NCBI GenBank assembly: GCA_021808985.1
Contig: JAKBAQ010000078.1
Location: 1-10,782, forward strand
Direction of reading: 5' to 3'
Source of the DNA: Pseudomonadota bacterium
GTDB lineage: Bacteria; Pseudomonadota; Alphaproteobacteria; Acetobacterales; Acetobacteraceae
DNA length: 10,782 nt
Shown here one piece after another: positions 1-6,232 of this stretch. Below the pieces are notes generated by a model. It had not been told where the DNA came from. It worked only from the letters and a program-made list of their open reading frames with translations, and searched no databases. Positions within the stretch are counted from its first letter, which is position 1. Each line of letters starts with the position of its first letter. The translations under genes and the position numbers were made by a program.

Positions 1-870
1 CTCACCGAGGCGCGCGGCAAATTGCGCGAAAAATTCCTCACCGCCGACGCCGGCATCACCGGCGCCAACTTCCTCATCGCCGAGAGCGGCACCAGCGTCA
101 TCGTCACCAATGAGGGCAATGGCGACCTCACCCAAACCCTGCCGCGCGTGCATATCGTGGTCACCAGCATCGAGAAGGTCGTCCCCACCATCGAGGACAC
201 ACTAACCCTGCTGCGCGTCCTCGCCCGCTCCGCCACCGGTCAGGAGATGTCGGTCTACACCACCTTCTCCACCGGCCCCCGCCGCGCCGAAGACCCTGAC
301 GGCCCGCGGGAATACCACGTCGTCCTGCTCGATAACGGCCGTTCCGCCATGGCCGGCACCGAATTTCAGGACATGCTGCGCTGCATCCGCTGCGCCGCCT
401 GCATGAACCATTGCCCCGTCTACGGCGCCATTGGCGGCCACGCCTATGGCTCCATCTACCCCGGCCCCATGGGCGCTGTGCTCACCCCCATGCTCTCCGG
501 CATCGAGGCCGCCGGAAACCTGCCCAACGCCAGCACCTTCTGCGGCAAATGCGAGAGCGTCTGCCCGGTCAAAATCCCCCTGCCCAACCTCATGCGCCAT
601 TGGCGCGAGCGTGAGTTCGAGCGCCACCTCACCCCGCCCACCCAGCGCTACGGCCTGGCCCTCTGGACCTGGCTCGCCAAACGCCCAGCGCTTTACCGTG
701 CCGCCACCCGCGCCGCCGCCCTGGCGCTCGGCCAACTCGGCCGCAAGCAAGGCCGCTTCACCTGGCTCCCCTTCGCCAGCGCCTGGACCAAAACCCGCGA
801 CTTCCCCGCCCCCGAGGGCGACACTTTCTTCGCCCAATACGCCGCCCGCCAAAAGGCCCGCCACCAATGA
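1..870 (+). CDS. lutB: LutB, lactate utilization iron-sulfur protein (5' end outside window)
   Basis: Subunit of the cytoplasmic LutABC complex that oxidises L-lactate to pyruvate; LutB carries the iron-sulfur clusters. The reading frame is open from base 1, so the visible 289 codons are the C-terminal part of a protein usually near 470 residues, and the TTG at 22 is internal. The first ~100 visible residues are the end of an LUD-type domain (TNEGNGD, then VVTSIEKVVPT). A ferredoxin-like segment follows: CIRCAACMNHCPVY (Cys codons at 382, 391, 400, 412) and CGKCESVCPVKIPLP (Cys codons at 541, 550, 562), the layout expected of LutB/LldF proteins. The C-terminal ~100 residues are helical and basic. 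The stop overlaps the lutC start (ATGA), indicating translational coupling. lutA is expected just upstream but is not visible. Family assignment is firm; the substrate is by homology. Confidence 0.93.
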   Translation, partial: LTEARGKLREKFLTADAGITGANFLIAESGTSVIVTNEGNGDLTQTLPRVHIVVTSIEKVVPTIEDTLTLLRVLARSATGQEMSVYTTFSTGPRRAEDPDGPREYHVVLLDNGRSAMAGTEFQDMLRCIRCAACMNHCPVYGAIGGHAYGSIYPGPMGAVLTPMLSGIEAAGNLPNASTFCGKCESVCPVKIPLPNLMRHWREREFERHLTPPTQRYGLALWTWLAKRPALYRAATRAAALALGQLGRKQGRFTWLPFASAWTKTRDFPAPEGDTFFAQYAARQKARHQ

Positions 871-1532
871 GCCGCGCCGCCATCCTCACCGCCATCCAAC
901 GCGGCCTCCGGCGCGGCCCGTTGCCGGTTGACCAGCAGGCCATGCTCACCGCCCGCCTCGCCAGCCACCCGCGCGGCCCCATCCCAGCGCGCGCGCAACT
1001 CAGCCTCCCGGCGCGCATCGCCCTGTTCACCACCTATGCCGAGCGCGAGTTCGCCACCGTGCAGCGGCTCGCCACGGCGGCGGAAATCCCCGCCGCCATC
1101 GCCGCCTACCTTGCCCGCCTGCAACTTCCGCCCACGCTCACCATCTCGCCGCACCCGACGCTGCAAGCCATCCCCTTCAACATCCCCGCCCTGCAAGTCC
1201 GCCACGGCACCACCCTCCCGGCTGACCCCACCTGCCTCACCCTCGCCTTCGCCGGCATCGCCGAAACCGGCACGCTGCTCCTGCCCTCCGGCCCGCAAAC
1301 CCCCACCACCAACAACCTCCTCGCCGATAATTCGATCATCCTGCTCCCCGCCGCGCGCATCACCGCAAGCTACGAGGACGCCTTCGACCTCCTGCGCGCC
1401 ACGCCGCCCCTGCCCCGCAACATCATGCTCATCACCGGCCCCTCGCGCTCGGCCGACATTGAGCAAAGCCTGGAACTCGGCGCCCACGGCCCGCGCCGCC
1501 TGCATATCCTGATCCTCGATGACCAGGGCTAA
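867..1532 (+). CDS. lutC: LutC, LUD-domain lactate utilization protein
   Basis: A 221-residue protein of the LutC/YkgG (LUD domain) family, the third subunit of the LutABC L-lactate oxidation complex. Length is normal for the family. Diagnostic segments are AETGTLLL followed by SGPQTPTTNNLLADNSIILLP in the middle, and GPSRSADIEQSLELGAHGPR near the C-terminus; this last motif is the strongest LutC hallmark. There is no signal peptide or membrane helix, so it is cytoplasmic. The ATG overlaps the lutB stop by 4 bp, which fixes the start and indicates coupled translation. The 3' end overlaps the next gene by 14 bp. The N-terminal ~70 residues are variable and rich in Ala, Arg and Pro, as often seen in GC-rich members. 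Confidence 0.9.
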   Translation: MSRAAILTAIQRGLRRGPLPVDQQAMLTARLASHPRGPIPARAQLSLPARIALFTTYAEREFATVQRLATAAEIPAAIAAYLARLQLPPTLTISPHPTLQAIPFNIPALQVRHGTTLPADPTCLTLAFAGIAETGTLLLPSGPQTPTTNNLLADNSIILLPAARITASYEDAFDLLRATPPLPRNIMLITGPSRSADIEQSLELGAHGPRRLHILILDDQG

Positions 1533-2031
1533 GCTCCTCTCCGCGGCTGATCTGAAACTCTGGGCCGCCTACAGCCAGACCCTCTCGCGCCTGATGCCCG
1601 GCAAAACCCGCCTGCCCGTGGAGCCCGATCCCCCCGCCCAGGCCATCCCCGCGCCAGACCCGCCGCCCCCCAAACCGCGCACCCCGGCCAGCCACGCCCC
1701 CTATATCAGCCTGGATGCCACCCCCACCGGCCTCGACAAATCCACCTGGAAAAAATTCGCCACCGGCAAAATCCGCGCCGCCCAGCGGCTGGACCTGCAC
1801 GGCCACACCGCCGCGCGCGCGCATCACGCGGTCATTCATTTCATCGAGCGCTCCCATTCCAGCCAGCTGCGCTGTATCGAAATCATCACCGGCAAAGGCG
1901 AAATCCTCTCCCGCGAGCTGCCGCACTGGCTCAACGCCCCCTCGCTGCGCCCGCTCATCCTGGCCATCGCCCACCCGCACGCCGCCAACACCGGCTCGGT
2001 GCGCATCCTGCTGCGGCGCCCGCGCGCATGA
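1519..2031 (+). CDS. Smr-domain protein (MutS2 C-terminal-like nuclease domain)
   Basis: A 170-residue stand-alone Smr-domain protein. The N-terminal ~75 residues are a Pro-rich linker (PAPDPPPPKPRTPASHAP); the Smr domain occupies about 85-168. It shows LDLHGHT (91-97) and TGKGE (124-128), the two best conserved Smr motifs, the first linked to nuclease activity in studied members. The usual third motif, HGG followed by small residues before the final LLRR, is replaced here by HAANTGS before VRILLRR, so that part is degenerate. Such proteins are linked to nucleic-acid nicking or ribosome rescue in other bacteria; the role here is unknown. The start overlaps the lutC end by 14 bp and the stop overlaps the XRE start (ATGA). 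Stand-alone Smr genes followed by an XRE gene are, to my knowledge, a common alphaproteobacterial pair. Confidence 0.85.
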   Translation: MTRAKLLSAADLKLWAAYSQTLSRLMPGKTRLPVEPDPPAQAIPAPDPPPPKPRTPASHAPYISLDATPTGLDKSTWKKFATGKIRAAQRLDLHGHTAARAHHAVIHFIERSHSSQLRCIEIITGKGEILSRELPHWLNAPSLRPLILAIAHPHAANTGSVRILLRRPRA

Positions 2032-2456
2032 CCCCCTTTGGCGAAAAACTCCGCGCCCTGCGCACCGCGCGCGGCATCCTGCAACGCGACATGGCCGCCG
2101 CCCTGGAAGTCTCCCCCGCCTATCTCTCAGCACTTGAACATGGCCGGCGCGGCACCCCCGGCCCCGGGCTGATCCACCAGATCTGCTCCTATCTCGGCCT
2201 CATCTGGGACGATGCCGACGAGCTGAAAGCCCTGGCCAAACTCTCCCGCCCGCGCCTGAAGCTCCACACTGGCGGCCTCACGCCCGCGCAAACCGCGCTC
2301 GGCAACCGTCTCGCCCGCAATTTGCGCAACCTCGACCCGCAAACCGTCGCCGCCATGCACAAGCTGCTGGACTCCGCCCAGGCGGCTATGCCCGAATCAC
2401 CCCCGCCGCGCGCAAAAACCCGAGCAAAGGCAGCAGATTCAACCCCAGAATCGTGA
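2028..2456 (+). CDS. XRE-family helix-turn-helix regulator
   Basis: A 142-residue DNA-binding protein. Residues 4-60 form a Cro/C1-type helix-turn-helix: GEKLRALRTARGILQRDMA, then ALEVSPAYLSALEHGRRGTP, the second part being the recognition-helix region. The middle (62-118) is helical with no recognised ligand domain. The C-terminal 22 residues (SPPPRAKTRAKAADSTPES) are a low-complexity, probably disordered tail. The ATG overlaps the Smr stop, so it is probably translated from the lut-smr transcript. The last 71 bp lie antisense to the 3' end of maf. Its targets cannot be read from the sequence; autoregulation of the upstream genes is a guess. The family call is secure, the function is not. 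Confidence 0.85.
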   Translation: MTPFGEKLRALRTARGILQRDMAAALEVSPAYLSALEHGRRGTPGPGLIHQICSYLGLIWDDADELKALAKLSRPRLKLHTGGLTPAQTALGNRLARNLRNLDPQTVAAMHKLLDSAQAAMPESPPPRAKTRAKAADSTPES

Positions 2457-2982
2457 AAAAATCCCCCTCGATGGCGGAAAAAAGCTGCGCGCCCAGCCCC
2501 TCGAGCCGGTAAACCCCCACACAGCCCAGCACCGCCTCGCCCTCCTCGCGCAGATACCCCTCGATGAACTCATCCGAGAGCCCCCGCATGCTCAGCCGCG
2601 CCTGCGCCACGTCCGACCATGCCATCCCCCCATCCCGCCACACGCAAACCGCCGTCACCAGCGTATGCGTCCGCCCGCGCAAGCGCCGCAGCTGCGCCGC
2701 CGCCTCATCCATGCCGCCCGGCTTGCCGAATATCTCGCCCTCGCAAACCAGCACCTGGTCAGCGCCTATCACCAGCGCCCCCGGCTCATCCGCCGCCACC
2801 CGCATGGCCTTGGCGGCGGCCAGATGCAAAGCCAGCGCCGGCGCCTCGCCCACAAACGCCCGCTTCATCGCCGCTTCATCCACATCCGGCTTCACCGCCT
2901 GGCAGACCAGACCAGCCTGGCGCAACATCGCCCGGCGCGCCGGCGAGCCGCTGGCCAAAACCAGGCGCATCGACATATCCAT
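2386..2982 (-). CDS. maf: Maf-family nucleoside triphosphate pyrophosphatase (YceF-like)
   Basis: A 198-residue cytoplasmic house-cleaning enzyme that hydrolyses non-canonical or modified nucleoside triphosphates to the monophosphate and pyrophosphate. The N-terminus RLVLASGSPARRAML is the Maf substrate-loop motif. GADQVL places the likely catalytic Asp at residue 75, and FGKP gives Lys87. The C-terminal segment YRLEGLGAQLF, then IEGDFFTILGLNLLPLL, resembles the YceF (m7GTP) branch more than the dTTP/UTP branch; this sub-assignment is tentative. Three in-frame ATGs lie at the 5' end (first bases 2982, 2976, 2970). A GGGGGAG sequence lies 4 nt before the first and 10 nt before the second, so either is possible and the longest is given. 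The 3' end overlaps the XRE gene tail to tail by 71 bp, and the protein ends where the family normally ends, so the overlap looks genuine. Confidence 0.9.
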   Translation of the reverse strand: MDMSMRLVLASGSPARRAMLRQAGLVCQAVKPDVDEAAMKRAFVGEAPALALHLAAAKAMRVAADEPGALVIGADQVLVCEGEIFGKPGGMDEAAAQLRRLRGRTHTLVTAVCVWRDGGMAWSDVAQARLSMRGLSDEFIEGYLREEGEAVLGCVGVYRLEGLGAQLFSAIEGDFFTILGLNLLPLLGFLRAAGVIRA

Positions 2983-3052
2983 TCCACTCCCCCATCATTC
3001 CCGCCTTCTACAAAGCCAACCCGCGCGCCGCAAAACTCAGCCCCTCCCCGCA

Positions 3053-3081
3053 TTGACTTCTGCCCGCCGCCGCATTACCCC
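3053..3081 (+). promoter_or_regulatory. Possible tRNA promoter
   Basis: TTGACT at 3053-3058 is a good sigma-70 -35 match, about 40 bp before the tRNA. The downstream -10 region (around 3073-3080, CATTACCC) is only a weak match, with a 14-16 bp spacer. It lies in the 114-bp gap between the divergent maf and tRNA genes, where a tRNA promoter is expected. The position is plausible and the -10 is unconvincing. Confidence 0.35.
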
Positions 3082-3096
3082 GCAGGCTCACTGCAT

Positions 3097-3171
3097 GGCG
3101 GCGTAGCTCAGTGGTAGAGCAGGGGAATCATAATCCCTTGGTCGGAGGTTCAAATCCTTCCGCCGCTACCA
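3097..3171 (+). tRNA. tRNA-Met (CAU), elongator type
   Basis: A complete cloverleaf of 75 nt including encoded CCA. The acceptor stem is GGCGGCG (3097-3103) with CGCCGCU (3161-3167), ending in a G1-U72 pair, followed by discriminator A and CCA. The D-stem is GCUC/GAGC, the anticodon stem GGGGA/UCCCU with loop AUCAUAA (anticodon CAU at 3129-3131), the variable loop UGGUC, and the T-stem GGAGG/CCUUC with loop UUCAAAU. It is not an initiator: initiators have an unpaired 1-72 and a three-G:C anticodon stem. GGAAUCAUAAUCC and the GCUACCA end match alphaproteobacterial elongator tRNA-Met. A tRNA-Ile2 (lysidine-modified CAU) is the alternative, judged less likely. Confidence 0.93.
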
Positions 3172-3290
3172 GCCTTCCCCGTAAAAATCGCAATCCTCCT
3201 CACCGCGCCCATGGCGCATGGCCGCCTGGCCGCAAAGCAGCCCGGTTTGGCCATCTCGCGCCCCGCATCCCCGTTCGCCCAGTATTGTTG

Positions 3291-3300
3291 TTACCGGTAA
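3291..3300. promoter_or_regulatory. Palindrome TTACCGGTAA upstream of ybhG, possible operator
   Basis: A perfect 10-bp palindrome 115 bp before the ybhG ATG, inside the only sizeable non-coding gap of the window (3172-3414). Sequence around it (3284-3347) is clearly AT-richer than the flanks, as in a promoter region, though no convincing -35/-10 pair can be picked. It could bind a dimeric regulator. In E. coli the equivalent operon is controlled by a TetR-family protein, but no such gene lies here, so a link is speculative. The rest of the gap shows no gene and no clear terminator; ATGGCC (3218-3223) and GGCCAT (3249-3254) could pair weakly. Confidence 0.35.
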
Positions 3301-3414
3301 AGTTGTGCATGCTGGCGGCCTTCCAAGGGTTGAAAATGTTGCAAAACGGCTTTCCTCCTGACCATCCGCCTTTTGCCCGCTCCCCCGGCGCTGGCTCTGA
3401 AGCGAAACGACATC

Positions 3415-4476
3415 ATGGCGCGCAAGCATAAAAAACTGGTCCTGGCCGCGGCCGTCCTCATCCTGGCCGCTCTCGGCGCGGCGCTCTATCTGCAATGGCG
3501 CGCGGCCCCCAATGCCAGCCGGCTCACGCTCTACGGCAATGTTGATATCCGTGAGCTCAACGCCGCGTTCTACGATTCGGGGCGCATCAGCCAGATGCTG
3601 GTGCAGGAGGGCGACACGCTCCACAAAGGTGAGCTGCTCGCCACCCTCAATGCCAGCCGCTTCGCTGACTCATTGGCCGCCGCCAACGCCCAGGCCGCCA
3701 ACCAGCAGCAGGTTCTGGCCGCCCTGCTCGCCGGCTCCCGCCCGGAGCAGATCGCCCAGGCCAAGGCGCAGATGGACGCGCTGGCCAGCGTCTACCGGAA
3801 CAATGAAACCAATTACCGCCGCTACGCCTCCCTGGTGCCAAACGGCGCCGCCACCGTCCAGCAGCGGGACGACGCCAAAGCCGCCTCCCTCAACGCCCGC
3901 CAGAATTACGAGGCCGCCCGCCAAACCTACCTGCTGGCCCTCAAGGGCCCCCGCGCCGAGGACATCGCCGCCGCCCAGGCCGCCTATGCCGCCGCCAAGG
4001 CCAACGCCGCCCTGGCCGCGCAGGAATATATCGATACCAAACTCTACGCCCCGGCTGCCGGCATCGTCGAGGAGCGCGTCCAGGAACCGGGCGACATGAC
4101 CTCACCCCAGGCCCCGGTTTATGTCATCGCGCTCACCAACCCCCTCTGGGTCCGCGCCTATGTGCCCGAGGACGAGCTGGGCCGCATCCAACTCGGCATG
4201 GCCGCCAACATCAGCACGGATTCCTATCCCGGCAAAACCTACCCCGGCTGGGTCGGCTACATCTCCCCCATCGCCGAATTCACGCCCAAGACCGTCGAAA
4301 CCCCCGACCTGCGGGCCCAGCTCGTCTATCAGCTCCGCGTCTATGCCTGCGATCCGCAAGGCCAGCTGCGGCTCGGCATGCCCGCAACCGTGTCCATCCC
4401 CCTCACGCAGCCCCAGGGCCAGGGTGCGGCGCGCGGCGCGGATGTCTGCACCCGCCAAAATGCCCCTGCGAACTGA
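3415..4476 (+). CDS. ybhG: YbhG-like HlyD-family membrane-fusion (periplasmic adaptor) protein
   Basis: A 353-residue periplasmic adaptor of an ABC exporter, anchored in the inner membrane and expected to bridge the permeases to an outer-membrane channel. Residues 7-27 are a single N-terminal membrane helix after a basic start (ARKHKK). The first lipoyl half begins at LYGNVDIR (39-46) with EGDTLHKGELLATL; an Ala/Gln-rich coiled-coil hairpin spans about 82-205; the second lipoyl half is YAPAAGIVEERVQEPGD (211-227). A beta-barrel follows with WVRAYVPEDEL and EFTPKTVETPDLR (288-300). YGNVDIR and TPKTVETPDLR are, from memory, shared with E. coli YbhG. The ATG at 3415 is preferred because it places a basic stretch before the helix; an in-frame TTG at 3373 adds 14 unlikely residues. 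No strong ribosome-binding site is visible. The 3' end overlaps ybhF. Confidence 0.88.
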   Translation: MARKHKKLVLAAAVLILAALGAALYLQWRAAPNASRLTLYGNVDIRELNAAFYDSGRISQMLVQEGDTLHKGELLATLNASRFADSLAAANAQAANQQQVLAALLAGSRPEQIAQAKAQMDALASVYRNNETNYRRYASLVPNGAATVQQRDDAKAASLNARQNYEAARQTYLLALKGPRAEDIAAAQAAYAAAKANAALAAQEYIDTKLYAPAAGIVEERVQEPGDMTSPQAPVYVIALTNPLWVRAYVPEDELGRIQLGMAANISTDSYPGKTYPGWVGYISPIAEFTPKTVETPDLRAQLVYQLRVYACDPQGQLRLGMPATVSIPLTQPQGQGAARGADVCTRQNAPAN

Positions 4477-6232
4477 AAGCCCCGCCAAGGCGCTGGTCAT
4501 CTCCAACGTCACGCGCCGCTTCCGCGTCGCCCGGCGCGTCATCACCGCGCTGGACCATGTCACCACCCAAACCTCAGCCGGGCTGGTAACCGGGCTTATC
4601 GGCCCCGACGCCGCCGGCAAAACCACGCTGATGCGCCTGATCGCCGGGCTGCTCCGGCCCGATGAGGGCGCGATCTCGGTCTTCGGCACCGATGTCGGCG
4701 CCAACCCCCTCGCGGTCCAGGGCATGATCTCCTACATGCCCCAGCATTTCGGGCTTTATGAAGATCTGAGCGTGCGGGAGAATCTCGACCTCTACGCCGA
4801 CCTGCAAGGCGTCCCCGCCGCCGAGCGCCCGGCCCGCTACGCCGAGCTTCTGCACATGACCGGCCTGCACCCCTTCACCTCCCGCCTGGCCGGCCGTCTC
4901 TCGGGCGGCATGAAGCAGAAGCTCGGCCTCGCCTGCACGCTCATCCGCCCGCCCCGGCTCCTGCTGCTCGATGAGCCGACCGTCGGCGTCGACCCCGTTT
5001 CCCGCCGCGAATTATGGCAGATCGTGGACCATCTGGTGCGCGGCGCGGGCATGAGCGTGCTGCTCTCCACCGCCTATCTTGACGAAGCGGCCCGCTGCGA
5101 CGAGGTGCTGCTGCTGCATGAAGGCCAGCTGATCGGCACTGGCAAGCCGGAGGACTTCACCCGCGCCATGCAAGGGCGCAGCTTCCTGGCCCACGCCGCC
5201 GGCAGCCCCAAGCGCGCGCTGCAAACCGCGCTGGCCTCCACGCCAGGCGTCACTGACTCGCTGATCCAAGGCGAAGCCGTGCGCCTGGTGCTGGAAGCGG
5301 GCATGGCCCCCGCGGCCATCCAGCCCGCCGGCATCGCCGGCCTTACCCTCTCGCCCACGCCCCCGCGCTTCGAGGACCGCTTCGTCGACCTCCTGCGCGC
5401 CAAAACTTCCGCGCGCGGCGCCACGCCAGCGCCCCTGCCACCCGCCGCCACGGCAGCGCCGCGCGCGGGTGCCGCCATCGAGGTCGCGCATCTCACCAAA
5501 CGCTTCGGCGCCTTCGCGGCGGTTGATGACATCAGCTTCACCGTCCAGCACGGCGAGATATTCGGCCTCCTCGGCGCCAACGGCGCCGGCAAATCCACCA
5601 CGTTTCGCATGCTCTGCGGCCTGCTGCCCGCCACCAGCGGCCACTTGCGGGTTGATGGGTTCGACCTTCGCGCAACCGCCGCCGCCGCGCGCGGCCGGCT
5701 CGGCTACATGGCGCAGAAATTCTCGCTCTATGGCGATCTCAGCGTCATCCAGAATCTGCGCTTCTTCGCCTCGGCCTATGGCCTGCGCGGCGCGCACCGC
5801 ACGCGGCGCATCAGCTGGGCGCTGCGCGAATTCGAGCTGGACGATTACGCCAACGCCACCAGCCATGACCTGCCGCTCGGCTTCAAGCAGCGCATGGCGC
5901 TGGCCTGCGCCCTCATGCATGAGCCCGGCGTGCTGTTCCTCGATGAGCCCACCTCCGGCGTCGACCCTCTGGCCCGGCGCGAATTCTGGCGGCGCATCAA
6001 CGCCCTGGCTGACCAAGGCGTCACCGTGCTGGTCACCACCCATTTCATGGACGAAGCCGAATATTGCGACCATCTGGTCATCATGGCGCAGGGTCGGATT
6101 CTGGCGTCCGGCACCTCCGAATCGCTCAAAACCGCCGCCCGCACGGCCGCTTTGCCCGCGCCGACGATGGAAGACGCCTTTATCTCCCTCATCGCCGCCA
6201 GCAGCGCCAAGCCGGAGGAACAAGCCGCATGA
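4442..6232 (+). CDS. ybhF: YbhF-like double-ATPase subunit of ABC exporter
   Basis: A 596-residue cytoplasmic protein with two ABC nucleotide-binding domains in one chain, as in E. coli YbhF. NBD1 (about 18-315): Walker A GPDAAGKT (54-61), Q-loop Gln101, signature LSGG (153-156), Walker B LLLLDE (173-178), with Ala211 at the H-loop position. An Ala/Pro-rich linker covers about 321-345. NBD2 (about 346-590): Walker A GANGAGKST (378-386), Gln425, a degenerate signature LPLGFKQR (477-484), Walker B VLFLDE (497-502), and H-loop His534. ATP sites form between one domain's Walker motifs and the other's signature, so one complete and one degenerate site are predicted. The start is uncertain: ATG at 4442 (35-bp overlap with ybhG) or 4460 (17-bp overlap). 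Neither has a good ribosome-binding site, so coupling to ybhG translation is likely. The frame is open further upstream inside ybhG, but that part is a shadow. Confidence 0.9.
   Translation: MSAPAKMPLRTESPAKALVISNVTRRFRVARRVITALDHVTTQTSAGLVTGLIGPDAAGKTTLMRLIAGLLRPDEGAISVFGTDVGANPLAVQGMISYMPQHFGLYEDLSVRENLDLYADLQGVPAAERPARYAELLHMTGLHPFTSRLAGRLSGGMKQKLGLACTLIRPPRLLLLDEPTVGVDPVSRRELWQIVDHLVRGAGMSVLLSTAYLDEAARCDEVLLLHEGQLIGTGKPEDFTRAMQGRSFLAHAAGSPKRALQTALASTPGVTDSLIQGEAVRLVLEAGMAPAAIQPAGIAGLTLSPTPPRFEDRFVDLLRAKTSARGATPAPLPPAATAAPRAGAAIEVAHLTKRFGAFAAVDDISFTVQHGEIFGLLGANGAGKSTTFRMLCGLLPATSGHLRVDGFDLRATAAAARGRLGYMAQKFSLYGDLSVIQNLRFFASAYGLRGAHRTRRISWALREFELDDYANATSHDLPLGFKQRMALACALMHEPGVLFLDEPTSGVDPLARREFWRRINALADQGVTVLVTTHFMDEAEYCDHLVIMAQGRILASGTSESLKTAARTAALPAPTMEDAFISLIAASSAKPEEQAA
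6214..6220 (+). promoter_or_regulatory. Strong ribosome-binding site for ybhS
   Basis: GGAGGAA lies 8 nt before the ATG at 6229, inside the last codons of ybhF. It selects this start over the longer in-frame extension reaching back to 6064. Confidence 0.75.

Noticed and set aside
202..1505. Antisense open frames opposite lutB and lutC
   Set aside because: The sense strand carries unmistakable LutB and LutC motifs; the antisense products are Gly/Ala-rich shadows.
2564..3117. Plus-strand open frames opposite maf
   Set aside because: The minus strand encodes a full Maf protein with catalytic motifs; the plus-strand products are Pro/Ala/Arg/Ser-rich shadows.
3097..3414. Genomic island integrated at the tRNA-Met 3' end
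   Set aside because: No integrase, no repeated tRNA 3' end and no composition change in the genes that follow.
4121..4441. Upstream extension of the ybhF frame from 4121
   Set aside because: The extra 107 residues are Ser/Pro-rich, lie within ybhG in another frame, and precede the normal family N-terminus.
5012..6223. Long antisense open frame (403 codons) opposite ybhF
   Set aside because: Composition is Gly/Ala/Glu low-complexity with no recognisable domain; it is a by-product of GC-rich codon use in the real gene.
6064..6228. Upstream extension of the ybhS frame from 6064
   Set aside because: It lies inside the NBD2 C-terminus of ybhF and lacks family similarity; the ATG at 6229 has a strong ribosome-binding site and ATGA overlap.
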